The notes under the pieces: model-generated
Seen by the model: the letters and a program-made list of their open reading frames with translations, nothing else
What the model was told of the DNA's origin: nothing
Databases searched by the model: none
Part shown: positions 1 to 25,000 of the stretch, in pieces
How the letters are laid out: every line of letters begins with the position of its first letter
Numbering within the stretch: the first letter of the stretch is position 1
Source: Odobenus rosmarus divergens
Lineage: Eukaryota; Chordata; Mammalia; Carnivora; Odobenidae
Length of the DNA stretch: 64,000 nucleotides
NCBI RefSeq assembly: GCF_000321225.1
Contig: NW_004450322.1
Span: forward strand, 1,028,574 to 1,092,573
Direction: 5' to 3'
Translations under genes and position numbers: made by a program

Positions 1-86
1 CCGATGTGGGACTCGATCCCGGGACTCCAGGATCATGACCCGAGCCGAAGGCAGTTGCTTAACCAACTGAGCCACCCAGGCGCCCA
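1..86 (-). repeat. Can-SINE, truncated by window edge
   Basis: The window opens inside a minus-strand Can-SINE. The visible part is the tRNA-derived head read backwards, ending in CTGAGCCACCCAGGCGCCC. The A-rich tail lies outside the window. Confidence 0.9.
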
Positions 87-179
87 AATAAATGAAATCT
101 TAAAAATATATATAAAAATGGTTTAGAAAAAATATAGATAGAGATATAGAGGCAGAGACAGAAAGAACCAGAGAGATAT

Positions 180-430
180 GTTGTTATTATTATGAGACTT
201 GGCATTTTTTTGCCAATCTAATAAGTGAAAAATGGGATCTCATTTGTCTTAATTTGCATCTCTTTAATTACAGGAGACCATTTAAAATGCCCCAGGAACC
301 ATAATCTGGAATGACTGCAATGACCACAAAGGCTAAAAGATTTGACAGATAACCCCACCCTTTACTAAGCTCCAGTGATAAAAATATGAAACACCAGTCT
401 AGTAGATGTGAAATGGTATCTAATTGTTGT
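180..430 (+). repeat. ancient LINE-1 (L1M-type) 3' fragment
   Basis: The text around 200-270 (TTGCCAATCTAATAAGTGAAAAATGG, split here only for reference, then TTAATTTGCATCTCT) follows the 3' region of old mammalian L1M elements in sense orientation. The assignment is from memory of the family pattern, not a database match. A SINE interrupts the same kind of sequence at 437-617. Confidence 0.45.
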
Positions 431-436
431 TTTAAT

Positions 437-617
437 TTTTTTAAGATTTTATTTATTTATTTGACAGAGAGAGAGAGCACAAGCAGGGGGTGTGGGAGAG
501 GGAGAAGCAGGCTCCCCACTGAGCAGGGAGCCCAATGTAGGGCTGGATCCCAGGACCCTGGGATCATGACTTGAGCTGAAGGCAGACACTTAACCGACTG
601 AGCCACCCAGGCACCCC
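437..617 (-). repeat. Can-SINE
   Basis: Full-length minus-strand element running from the T-rich tail complement (AAGATTTTATTTATTTATTTG) to the head complement GAGCCACCCAGGCACCCC. The flanks share TAATTGT, a likely target-site duplication. Confidence 0.92.
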
Positions 618-840
618 TAATTGTCATTTTAATTTTGCATTTCACTGACAACTAAAGAGATGGGGTTATCTTTTCATATACTATACATGTTGGTCATTTC
701 AGGTGTCTTCTGCTCTGAATTACCTACTCGTGTCCACATTCCATTTTCTAGTGTGTTGTTTGTCTTTCTCTTATTGATTTGTAGACGTCCTTTAGATGTC
801 CTAGAGTCTAGATACTAGTTCTTTGTCACACACATCAAAA
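618..840 (+). repeat. ancient LINE-1 (L1M-type) continuation
   Basis: TTAATTTTGCATTTCACTGA followed by a CTTATTGATTTGTAGACGTC-type block is typical of the 3' end of old L1 elements in sense orientation. It was probably contiguous with the sequence left of the SINE before that insertion. Confidence 0.45.
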
Positions 841-1084
841 GACTAGATGGAAACAATTAAGTCTGTGAAGCTCAGGGTCATCCATAGTGAGGATCTTCCA
901 GTTTAAATGCTAGGTCTTACAACTAAGGGAAATATTTCTGGCATATGGTGCCAGTCATTCTTGACTCTACTTCAGTATGTTTGAAAACTGAGAAAAAAAT
1001 TAAAATGATAATTCAAAAAATGTATGGTCTGTATTCTGTTAAGGAAAGGAATTAGTGTTTGTGCATCTGGACCATGTAATCATT

Positions 1085-1112
1085 CATTATATATATATGT
1101 ATATATATATAT
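1085..1112. repeat. (TA)n / TATG microsatellite
   Basis: Short alternating AT run interrupted by one GT. The surrounding 841-1210 sequence is AT-rich and shows no gene. Confidence 0.85.
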
Positions 1113-1212
1113 TCTTACTGTGTTAAATATTTTTCACTTGTAATACATGAATATTAATTTTATGAGTTAAATGCCTATTTAACTTTATGTTAACATTTTT
1201 TATTTTTATTTT

Positions 1213-1406
1213 TTAAAGATTTTATTTATGTATTTGACAGAGAGAGGGAGAAAACAAGCAGAGGGAGCAGCAGAGGGAGAAGCAGGCTCTCCGCTGAGCA
1301 GGGAGCCCCACGTGGGGCTTGACCTCAGGACTCCATCCCAGGACCCTGGGATCATGCCCTGAGCCGAAGGCAGACACTTAACCAACTGAGCCACCCAGGC
1401 GCCCCT
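1213..1406 (-). repeat. Can-SINE
   Basis: Minus-strand full-length Can-SINE flanked by TATGTTAACATTTTT on both sides, a clear target-site duplication of about 15 bases. Confidence 0.93.
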
Positions 1407-1409
1407 ATG

Positions 1410-2150
1410 TTAACATTTTTTAAGGAGATGAAACATCCATTTCTCTTCAACTGCCATTGGTATTTCCAAGCAAAGAAGAGGTAATCCCACTCTTTTGTTT
1501 AACAGAAAGGGACACTGAAGCCCAGTGTTTTATCAATCTGATTAGACCCTGTTTTCCTTAGTCCCTCAGGTCACGGTGAGGTCCAGCTTGACCTGGGCTT
1601 CCTTCTCTCTTCCAACTCCTGCTAAACATGCAGTATGTGCCCAATAAATGCCCCCCTTTGTAATAATAAACACTTCATCAGCCTAGGGACAGAGTGGAGT
1701 GTCAGACACTGCAGGGTAAGGGAGGCAGACACCAGGTGCAGCATAAATCCTCAGTGTTGGTGCAGATGGAACCCAAAAGAAATCATTGTTGAGGGGAACT
1801 GTTAAGTGCTTTTTAAACATGCTCCCGGATCGATGCTGTGTACTAGCCTCCTAGTTCACAGGGAACACTCACGACTAGTTGCTGGGGTCACCCTCAGGGC
1901 AGGAGTGAGTCCAGTAGGGAGTTATGCAGGCATATCAGTTCTCAACTACGAGCCAAGTGCTCACGAGGAATCCCTAGGGGAAGCACAGGCGCCTAATTCG
2001 TGCTCCTAGGTGACACAGTAATTACGCTTCTAGCCCGTCTCTGCGGGTGGGTAGGGCTGGAGATTCCTTTAGTTCCCTCACCGGATGGGGAAGGAGAGAT
2101 CTCGATTTATTTTCCCATCTGTGAAATGGGGGGGGGACAAAAGTGGCCAG
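1410..2150. other. upstream flank of PORCN, no gene seen
   Basis: Unique-looking intergenic sequence between the last SINE and the PORCN CpG island. The open frames here are short, overlapping and unlike any protein I recognise. In human the next gene on this side is FTSJ1, and none of it is visible here. Confidence 0.6.
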
Positions 2151-2720
2151 AAGTCTTGCGCGGGTGGGCAGTCTGGCCGGGTCGCGGGAGCGGGCTTTCC
2201 TTCTCCCTCCCCCATCTCTCGCGTCTCAGCTTCTTCGGGGATTAGGAATCTGACGACTGGAAAGTTTGTTCCCGGGCCGCCAGAAGACCTGCCGGCGCGA
2301 ACCTTCAAGGGGCTGGAACGGCCCCAAGAGGCCGGATAGGTGCGGGCGCGAACGTTCCGCGCGCCGACGTCCTCCCGCGCCCCGCTCCTCTCAACCTCCC
2401 GCTCCTCCTTCCCTCGCTCCTCCGGCTCCCCTCCTCCTCCGTCCCCGCCCCTCTCCTGCCCTCTCATTGGCCGAGCTGGCCGGCCGGGCCTCCCCGGGAT
2501 TTAAAGGGCCCGCTCTCCGCGCCGCCCAGGGAGCCGCAGCTGGTCCCGGCCTTGCGGCCTGCGGGGGAGGCTGCCCGGAGGAGGCGGCGACGGTGGCGGC
2601 GGCGGTGCGTCCCCGGCCCCCAGGACCGCGGCTTCCTTCCTGCCAGGTAAGTCGCCAGCAGTGCGCGTGCGGCTGCCCCGCTCCCATCCTGAGCCGGCCT
2701 CCCCGCGCGGGTCTGCAGCG
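2150..2720 (+). promoter_or_regulatory. PORCN: PORCN CpG-island promoter
   Basis: GC- and CpG-rich block with an inverted CCAAT box (CTCATTGGCC, ATTGG at 2466-2470). A TATA-like ATTTAAAGGG sits at 2499-2508, just upstream of the probable transcription start near 2520-2530. The placement matches the promoter of the downstream PORCN exons. The exact start site is inferred. Confidence 0.75.
2525..2646 (+). other. PORCN: PORCN 5' noncoding exon 1
   Basis: GC-rich leader ending in CTGCCAG followed by a consensus donor GTAAGT at 2647. The left edge is estimated from the TATA-like element. The next acceptor is CTTTGACAG at 3305, so intron 1 is about 660 bases. Confidence 0.7.
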
Positions 2721-3252
2721 CGTGTCCTGGGGCCCCCTCTCCATCACCTTTCCCACTGCTCCAATTGCTACATCCCCTAGTGCCAACTTCACCTCCCTGC
2801 AGCTCCTGGGCTTGGGCAGAGCTTTGTTGGCGGCTGCAAGAGGCCAGGTGGGGGTGAGATGGGGCGCGCGGGGGATACAGGACACCCCCCACATCCGTAG
2901 AAGAAGAGATGCACACGGCCCCCAAGTGTCACAGGATCTCCCTCTTTGCCCTCCACACACAGTGACTCCACCTTGGAAACCAGGGGGGCCCCGCATTTGA
3001 TATGTGGGCCTAGAATGTACACCGTTCAATTACATCGGACCCGGACTGTTCACAGCATACGAGAGACCCGGGTCCTTCATTCACCACAGGTCATGGGCTG
3101 TGTGTGTGTGCACCCAGGACGCCCATTCACACACACAGTTGGTGGCTCTGTCTGATGTACCTGACGTTCACACCCTCCCTCAGCCCTCCAGGACCACGTC
3201 TCCACACGGACAGCCCCAAACTGAAATCTGAGTGTTCAAGTCCATCCCTTGA

Positions 3253-12932
<9,680 letters not shown>

Positions 12933-13255
12933 GGCACATCTGTGTACCCTCATAGCTCCCTCAAGACCCCTCCTCAGGGTGCCAGCTCTGATGGGGGATG
13001 AGGGAAGGCCCTATCTCTAATTCTTGACCCCTCTCCATCCTTGACCCCCCGACACCCCTACACACACACACACACAATTTCCATGCCTGTCGATCCCCAC
13101 TCCACCACAAGGCGGGAAGGGGGTGGTCCCTGCTGGGGCCTAGGGGTGGAGGATGCTCGGGGAAGCAGAGAGGGGGAGATCCAGGGCCTCCCCGCCTTCC
13201 TTCTCCCTTTTTATATACAGTTTGTTATTGTCAAATAAAAGTAGGAAAGATACAA
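12933..13255 (+). terminator. PORCN: PORCN 3' UTR and polyadenylation signal
   Basis: Short 3' UTR after TGA at 12930-12932. AATAAA at 13234-13239 is followed by GTAGG and cleavage probably near 13255. An (AC)n run lies at 13058-13076. Confidence 0.85.
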
Positions 13256-14040
13256 AAGGCTCTTTCTTCACTGCTCAGTGGGGAACAATTGAGTGAGGAA
13301 TGGACACAGCACGGATAAAGGTTTGGAAGCTGTAAATCCTGAAGAGGGAGCAGGTCGTGATCGGTTCATGGTTAATTTATTACTGTTCAGGGTTGGATGA
13401 TGAGCCTGAGGACTGCACAGCCTGATTTGAGTGGAGCCAGGACACCCTGGATAGTTGGATGTGGAATGGGGTGGGGGGGCGGAACCTGATACTAGCTGGC
13501 TGGAAAACTGATTAAGGTTTTCTGATTGGTTATTCTGAGCAGGACAGGGAGGGGGGAAACAAGACAGATTGTGGGTTCTAATTGGATAGGAAGGTCTGGG
13601 ATAGGTCTGGGTTTTGACTGCGCAGCCCGGGGTGCCCGCGGGCTTAGGGTTACGGAGTTCGGGTTGGCCCTTTAGAGTTGGCACAGGGAGACTAACGGTC
13701 TCCATGCCAATTGGCCAGCAAGGCTGAGGAGCCTGGGTTTTGACTAGTTCTTCTGACTTTTAAGTCGGGAGAGGTGGAGATGCCCGCTGAGGAGTTCTGA
13801 GCGCCCAGGGAGAGGGCAGAGGCACAGTGTACAAGATGTGATCTGCCTGTCCTATTAAGTTTCCTTGCCGGTTCGAGCATTAGGATTGAGATCGGTCCGG
13901 GAACTCATTGACTGCTCTGCCTAAAAAACGAGGGCAAAGGTGAGCGAACACAGGGCAATGCTGACTCAACAGGAGATGAGGAGGATAAACACCCAGTTTC
14001 CGATACGACTGACTGACAATGGGATAGGGAAATTGAAGCC
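13256..14040. other. PORCN-EBP intergenic spacer
   Basis: About 0.8 kb of non-repetitive sequence with scattered open frames that resemble no known protein. Nothing beyond the approach to the EBP promoter is supported. Confidence 0.55.
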
Positions 14041-14300
14041 AGAACTCACTGCGGACGGGGTTCAGCCCCCAAACGCCCACCAACCTTGGCGGGTCCCAGC
14101 CTTCCCGCAACTCCTGACTGGGTCTCAACCAACAGCGAAAATGGCACCACGCATGGGGGCGGGGCCGGCAGCACAGAGAGAGCTCCTATTGGTTAGGAGC
14201 GGCACTGGCCGCCTTCCCAGCCCCTCCATTGGCCAGCTCCGTAAGGTGAGGAACCTGTGAGGGGATAAATCGGAACGAAGGCATTTACACAGCCAGCGCG
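14040..14300 (+). promoter_or_regulatory. EBP: EBP promoter
   Basis: CpG-rich block with two inverted CCAAT boxes 40 bases apart (ATTGG at 14188-14192 and 14228-14232). A TATA-like GGGATAAATC near 14260 precedes the likely start region around 14290. Confidence 0.7.
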
Positions 14301-14355
14301 CTAGCTAGGGAGAGCCTGCTGCCTGCGAGCGAGGCCGCCGCGACCACGCCGCTGG
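14290..14355 (+). other. EBP: EBP 5' noncoding exon 1
   Basis: Ends GCCGCTGG with a consensus donor GTGAGT at 14356. The start is estimated. It is joined to an acceptor at 15304. Confidence 0.7.
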
Positions 14356-14469
14356 GTGAGTGTCCTCCGCCCAGCCTGCCACTCCAGCCCCTAGCTCTCA
14401 ACTGCTAAACAGCCGGCCCTCGACGCCTGCGCTCGACCCTTCCTCTTCCCCCACCGCGCCGCCCCGTCC

Positions 14470-14472
<3 letters not shown>

Positions 14473-14511
<39 letters not shown>
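14473..14511. repeat. (CA)n microsatellite in EBP intron 1
   Basis: About 19 uninterrupted CA units following CCCACG. It is a likely polymorphic marker close to the EBP promoter. Confidence 0.95.
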
Positions 14512-14516
<5 letters not shown>

Positions 14517-14519
14517 TCA

Positions 14520-18753
<4,234 letters not shown>

Positions 18754-19025
18754 TAAGTAGTAGGCTGGGCTTGAACACTGGCCGATGAGGAACCCTCCAC
18801 CAGGAAGAAGAGTCCAGTCCCATAGGTTGGAGGGACAAAGCAAATTGATCTGTCAAACTCGGGTTAATGGGTAAGCACCAGAAGGGCCAGAGGCAGGGGC
18901 AAAAAAGGAGCTGTGTAGAGCTACAGCCAGGAGCCACTGGGACAAAGGTACAGAAGAAACTAGAAGGGCCATAATGGTGGCAGTTTTTAAAATCAGGAAA
19001 TAAAAGATCTTGACCGTAACACTGA
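18754..19025 (+). terminator. EBP: EBP 3' UTR and polyadenylation signal
   Basis: TAA at 18751-18753 is followed by a short UTR. AATAAA at 18999-19004 (GGAAATAAAAGATC) is the probable signal. Confidence 0.8.
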
Positions 19026-19029
19026 GAGA

Positions 19030-19870
19030 TCTTTAATTACTAACCCCAGAGATGCCCTATGACTGACCCCATAGACCCCTCCCTCACTCACTCATTTCAC
19101 AGACCACCGTTCTCTCAGCCATAGACCCCCTCCATTATCATCACTTAGACCTCCAATCTATAACCTCATGAACCCCCTCTCACTGACCCCACAGAGTCCC
19201 GTGATGACTAATTAGATCCACGAGATGCCCATTATCTCTCTTAAGAAGTGATCATCCACTCACACCCTCGGTGTTCTCTCCAGAACACACTTTCTCATTT
19301 TTTGTAATATGGACAGGCTGAGAACTCGTGTCTACTGATCAGGTGCCCCACGGATACCCCATCAATAACTCCACAGATCTTTCCTCACCTCAGACTCCCC
19401 CATTACTCCAAAGACCCCACCATCACTTAGCCCACAGACACCCATCAGTACCCTAAAGATCCCCATCTTTGGACCCCAGAGACCCCACAAAACTCACACA
19501 AGACCCATCACTCACTTCACATACCCCATAACTTACCCCAAGAGGCCTCTAGTCATACACCCTACAACCCCATGACTCACCCCATAGACCCCCCTCATCA
19601 TATATAACACAGACCCTCTCAGTCTCCCCACAAATCCCCTATTACTTACCCTATAGGCTGTCATTACTTACCCTACAAAACCCTATAACTCACCTTGCAG
19701 AATTTGTCACCTCATACCCCACAGGTCCCCAATTACCCCACAGATCTTCCATCACTCACCTCACATCCTCTCCTGCAGACCACCTACCTATCATGTATCC
19801 ACAGATTCCTCTCACCCTATAGACCCACCCCCGTGACTCCTCCCTTAGTCTGTCATTAACCTCACAGACC
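19030..19870. repeat. degenerate CCCACAGACCC tandem array downstream of EBP
   Basis: About 840 bases made of diverged copies of a 20- to 35-base unit of the form CCCCACAGACCCCCATCACTCAC, with C and A strongly favoured on this strand. Clear copies are near 19065, 19090, 19190, 19380, 19425, 19500, 19570, 19620, 19720 and 19750. No coding potential. Confidence 0.75.
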
Positions 19871-20079
19871 TTGAGTCATAAAACAAATGGGTACTTGAGG
19901 AATTTTGAGGAGATGACAAAGAATGAAAAAAAACTGCAGATACCTGTAGACTGGCTCCTGGTGACCTGTACAGAGCAGGACTTCAATTCAAATCCTGGTT
20001 CTGCTCAAGCCTCCAGTATAGCTTTTGAGAAATGCCTCACTGTAAAGCCAACGCCAGGCACAGCCACTTTCTGTCCATT

Positions 20080-20275
20080 GCACCTACTCTGTGCCACTTA
20101 CTATCCCCTTGACCTTGAGCATGTTTCTCCCTGACCTTCAGTGCTCTCATGTAAAATTCTAATTAGAGTACCTACCTCATTGGATTTTTATGCAGAGTAA
20201 ATGAATTAATATATGTAGACCACCTGGTATACACTTTGTATTTGTTGAATGGAAGAATAAATAAACAAATGAAAG
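20080..20275 (+). repeat. MIR fragment
   Basis: CTTGACCTTGAGCATGTTTC, GTACCTACCTCATTGG and a TGCAGAGTAAATGAATTAAT stretch fit MIR in sense orientation. Confidence 0.65.
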
Positions 20276-20279
20276 AGAA

Positions 20280-20700
20280 AGTTCTCCCCAGGACTATGAC
20301 AAGGACCTCCTTTTTTGTCTCCTTGCTTCCAATTTTAAGCAGTCTTTCCATCCAAGGCCCTCTCCACAACCAAGACAGGCATCTGACCACATTATACCCC
20401 CATTTAAAACCCGGGCTCCAGGGCCATCAGGATTGAACTCCAGGCTAGTGTTTTGTTCATCCCACCCTACGTTAATTGTAATGAGAAGCAGACTCGCAAA
20501 TTTCTAATTTCCTTCGGAAAATCCAGCAGAGCCATAAGAATTGTTGTTTACTCAAGCACATGGGTTGGAAGAAATGTGCCAAAAACCCTTCTCTGGCTTT
20601 CAAAAAAAAAAAAAAATTCCCCATTATTTATACCATCTAAAAAATTGACATCTATCTAATATTAATATCAAGGAAACAAATTATTTAAAAATATACCAGA
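20280..20700. other. intergenic, nothing recognised
   Basis: Between EBP and TBC1D25. It contains an A-run near 20600 and no supported gene or repeat family. Confidence 0.5.
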
Positions 20701-20703
20701 ATA

Positions 20704-20890
20704 GGGGCATCTGGGTGGCTCAGTTGATTAAGTGTCTGCTGGGATCGTGATCCTGGGGTCCTGGGATCAAACCCCGTGTTGGGCTTCCTGTTCAACAGGG
20801 AGTCTGCTTCTCCCTCTCCTTCTGCCCCTCCACCCCAGCTCGTGCTCTATTGATCTCTCTCTCAAATAAATAAAATCTTTTTTAAAAAAG
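20704..20890 (+). repeat. Can-SINE
   Basis: Plus-strand element with a small internal deletion in the tRNA-derived part. The flanks read ATACCAGAATA and ATACCAAAATA. Confidence 0.92.
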
Positions 20891-21275
20891 ATACCAAAAT
20901 AGAATTGCAGACTTCTCTAAAAAGTTAATGTTAAGAGTAGCATTCATACGACACTGCAATAATAACTCAAGTCCAGGCATCTTACAGGACTCCTTTGTTA
21001 GAAATTACACTTGTAAGGGCAGTCTGTATTTTGTCCAAACCAGATGGGTATGCAATGAAGTGAGAAGAACGCCTTCATGTATTCTGTGATTTGAGGAGTC
21101 TAAAATGTTCAATCATCCAGCTGATATTTAGTAGACATACACTGTCTAATAACAGGACTGACCTCAACGTGTTGCGAGGATTAAATAAAATGAAGGCAAA
21201 CTTAAAAAGCTAGGACCTCCAGAGAGCATAAAAATAGCTTTTTTTAGTAAGTTATTTATTGAGATATATTCATGC
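20891..21275. other. intergenic, nothing recognised
   Basis: AT-rich sequence without a clear repeat family or exon. Confidence 0.45.
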
Positions 21276-21276
21276 A

Positions 21277-21451
21277 GGGGCGCCTGGGTGGCTCAGTCAG
21301 TTAAGCATCTGCCTTCAGTTCAGGTCATGAATCGAGCCCCACGGTAGGGCTCTCTGCTCAGTGGGGAGTCCGCTTCTCCCTCTTCCTCTGCGCCTTCCCC
21401 TGGCTTATGCACTCTCTCTCTCTCGCAAATAAATAGTCTTTTTTAAAAAAG
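21277..21451 (+). repeat. Can-SINE
   Basis: Plus-strand element from GGGGCGCCTGGGTGGCTCAG to AATAAATAGTCTTTTTTAAA, the last SINE before the TBC1D25 promoter. Confidence 0.92.
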
Positions 21452-21599
21452 GAATATGCAGACAGAAACTGCAAAAGTCATAAATGTGCAGCTCCATGAA
21501 TTTTCACGAAGTGGAAACTATTTTTAAGAGATTCTGGAAAAGGATTATTTTCCATTCAGCGGACTCATTTGAAGCAAGGGCCACAGGCTTTTGAAATAG

Positions 21600-22051
21600 A
21601 TGACATCATCTGTTAAGCAGAGGCACGAGGCAACTCGGGGCGGGATGTGGGGCCTGACGTCATCGCACAGCAGGTTCTTTTCCCCGCCCACTTCTCTCGC
21701 CTGAGTAGAACGTCACAGTAACGCGTAGGTGAATCGGGAATTGAGCTGCCAAGACAACCAAACCGCAGGCTCGGGGAGATGGGACCTCAGTAGGCGGCTG
21801 CGCACTGGTGGAAATGAGGCACAATGCACCGCTTTTGGGGGCGGGATATCTGGCAACAGCATCTCAAGCGCGTGCGCAGAGGCCAACTCCACCCTGTGCT
21901 GGGTGGGAGGGGCAATGGGGGGGCAGGGTCGCACAGCGCCCTCTGCGCCTGCGCCGGGGCGCAAGGTGGGGCCGCGGGCTCCCGTACTCTGGAGTGCGCA
22001 CAGAGGTGGGGGGCAACGGTCAACCGTCGCCCTGAGGCGGGTGGCGGCGGG
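21600..22051 (+). promoter_or_regulatory. TBC1D25: TBC1D25 CpG-island promoter with palindromic CRE
   Basis: CpG-rich block with a perfect cAMP-response-element palindrome TGACGTCA at 21655-21662, a near match TGACATCA at 21601-21608, and GC boxes further down. The leader before the start codon contains out-of-frame ATGs at 21808 and 21824 that could act as upstream start codons if transcription begins above them. Confidence 0.7.
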
Positions 22052-25000
22052 ATGGCGTCGGCCTCTGGATCCTCGGATTTGGCCGGCTCTGGAGCGCCCC
22101 CACCTGGTGGGGGAGCCCAGGCGGCGGCGGCTGAGGAGGAGGAGCGAGAGGTGGTACGGGTCCGAGTCAAGGTGAGGCTGACAGTTGGTCGGCCTGCCCT
22201 CCTGGGGTGCCCAGGGGAGGGGAAGGCGGTGACTCTCCCAAGTTGGAGGGCGGGACCCGAGATTTGGGGTGTTAACCTGAGGGGCGAGGCTTGAGGGCAG
22301 AGTGAGAGTGGTGGGGACGAGCGGGGGGGGGGGAGGCTGGACCTGGAAATGCTGGGCAGGGCCTGAGGACGTAGGGACTGAAGATGGAAGGGTAGGGGGC
22401 CTAAGGAATGGATAGGTGGAGATTATGGGTAGAGAGGAGGGGCCATAGGGCTGGAGGAGGGGCCTTAAATAGTTAAGGAGTGAGGCCCTGAGGAGTGAGG
22501 GGGGCTGTTGGTGTCTGAAAAGGAGGTGCTGAAGTCAGTTAACATGTATATTGAGACTGCACTTGTGTGCAGATTTACAGTCTCACCCAGGATGAGCTGA
22601 CCTGCTTGTCGGGAAGACAGCTAAATAAATGAGATGCTTTGGACACTGGTGAATGTTGTGAGGAGATAAGGAAAAAGCTTCTGAACTAGGGAGTTACTTT
22701 AGCCAAGGTTGTAGCGGGAAGTCCCTAGAGAGGTATTGAAGGAGCAGAGACCCAAATACAAAAGGAATCAGCTCTGTGCGTATTGGAGGAAGAGTGGAAG
22801 CAGAGAGAACAGCAAGGGCAAAGGCTGGGAGCTGGGGATGAGTTTGGCATGTTACCTTAGGTTCCCACATTGCTGGAGCGAGAGAGCAAGGGCAGGAATG
22901 GGTAGGGGGTAAAACAGTGAGGCAAAAGAGGGGCAGATTGTGAAGGGCCTTTGCCATGTATTCTAAGAAAGCTGTTGCCATAGCTCCAGCAAGTGGTCAT
23001 GGTGGCTGGGACTAGAGTGGTGGCACTGGTGTTGGTGAGAAGGTAGATTCTGGAAAGAAGTAAACAGATCGCCTCAGGGTAATGGGTTTGGGAATTCAGA
23101 AAAGAGATGATGGCCAAGCTGTGGGTAAGCCAGCTGGAAGAAAGTGGGAAGGATTTTACAAACAGGGGGATCAGCACAGGCAAAGTCCTGGAGCCAGGAT
23201 GTGTTCAAAGTAACTTCCAGCAGTTTGGTGGTACCAGAGTGTAAAGTTCAAAAAAGCTGACTGAAGAGAGGCTGGCCAGCGTCCTATAGGCCCACCTTCT
23301 GGGGACCCGGGGGTTGCCTTTGAAGAGATTTAAGCAGGATAGTATTGTAGATAGATGTACTAAATTGATGCAGCATGGAGTATTGATTTAACGGGGGCCA
23401 GACTGGACATGGTGATCCTGACAACCATTGTTGAGGGAACAAAGAAGGACTAGATGCTTGGACCACTGCAGTAGCCTCCTCCTCACTGGACTGCTGCTTT
23501 CTCCCTTGCCCCCCACAGTCTGTTCTTCTAGGACCAGCCAGAAGGATCCTGTTAAACCCCGAGTCAGATCACATTCCTCCGCTGCACAGAACCCTCCACG
23601 TCTTACTCCTCACTCAGAGCAAAAACCATGACCCAGAACACCCACCTCCATGTGCCCCTGCCCACAACTTGTCTGACCCTGCCTCCTATCCCTCACTCCG
23701 CTTCAGTGTGGTGATGTGGCACCTGATGGCCCACCCTGTGTCTTCTCTCCCCAGAAGTGTGAGAGCTTTTTGTCACCTGAGTTCCGCTCTTTTGCCGTCG
23801 ACCCCCAGATCACCTCACTCGATGTATTACAGCACATCCTCATCCGAGCATTTGATTTGAATGGGTGAGTTATGGGATGCTGGGGGACTGACCATGGGGC
23901 CACCTACCTCAACAGTGGTTGTTGGGCTTTTTTGTTGTTTGTTTGTTTCATTATTACAAATAATCCCACAGTGAACTGCCACATTTGCATATCCTGGGAT
24001 ATTTGGGGAAATCTAGTCATAGGATAAATTCCTAGCAGTGGTATTGCTGGGTTAAAGGGTGTATGCTTTTTAAAATTTCAATGGATGTTTCCAGAATGCT
24101 CTCCAGACAGGTTTTTGCCAATTTACAATCTCCCCAGCAGCATATAAAATGCCTGTTTCCCTCAGAAACACTGGTTACTAGAAAACATTGGAAAATTTGC
24201 TGACCTGACAAATGAAAAGTGGTGTCTCTTGGGGACAGGTGTGATGCTTATTTTGTTGTGGTTGTTATTTTGGAGGAATACATGCACATAGTAACAAAGA
24301 GTACACAAGTGATGTCTACTTAGGATGTTTCCGTGGTTACAGTAGTTACACAACATACTTCATCACACAGTTGCTCAAGTGTATCTGAAGAACAAATTCT
24401 TAGTTGTTATTTGACTTTTTTGCATAAACATTTTTTGTTGTGAAAAATAACAAACACACAGCTTGCTTTATTTTTTATGCAGCAGGAAGGCTGCTTTCTT
24501 CCCACTTCTACCCCTCAACTACCCTGTCACCCTCCCTAGAGGGGATCAACATTTTAAGTTTTCAGTGTGCCCTCTAGATATAAGCAGGTGTGTACCCATT
24601 TCTGTGTTTGTCTAACAAAGTAGAGGTAAACCATCTGACCTCAGGCAGCCCGAAATCCTTGGCACAGTACCCAACACATAGCAGAGTTGTTCAGCATCAT
24701 CTCTGCCTTTCCTGGCTTTTTGTGGAAACTGTCCCTGGGGCCTCCAGGGCACTGGGGGCACTTGAGAGCTGCCACACCTCCTCTGTACAGGAAGAAGAAC
24801 TTTGGCATCAGCTACCTGGGCCGGGATCGGCTGGGGCAGGAAACTTACCTCTCACTCCTGTCTGACTGGGACCTCAGTACAGCCTTCACCACAGCCTCCA
24901 AACCTTACCTGCAGCTGCGGGTAGACATTCGGCCCACCGAGGACAGTGAGTACCTGGCGCCCTGGGGGCACTGCTCTGGGCCCCACCCTTTCCCCAGGGG

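Noticed and set aside
457..651. Recurrent small proteins with WVAQSVKCLPSAQVMIPGS-like sequence at many sites
   Set aside because: These are chance translations of the Can-SINE on one strand, so their similarity to each other reflects repeat copies, not a gene family.
2266..3000. 244-codon open frame on the + strand over the PORCN CpG island, with long antisense frames at 2078-3029
   Set aside because: Open frames on both strands are expected in GC-rich sequence. The product is proline/arginine/alanine-rich with no domain, and the interval contains the donor of the PORCN noncoding exon.
19030..19870. CRISPR-like direct repeats downstream of EBP
   Set aside because: Unit lengths and sequences drift, there are no unique equal-length spacers, and the genome is a mammal.
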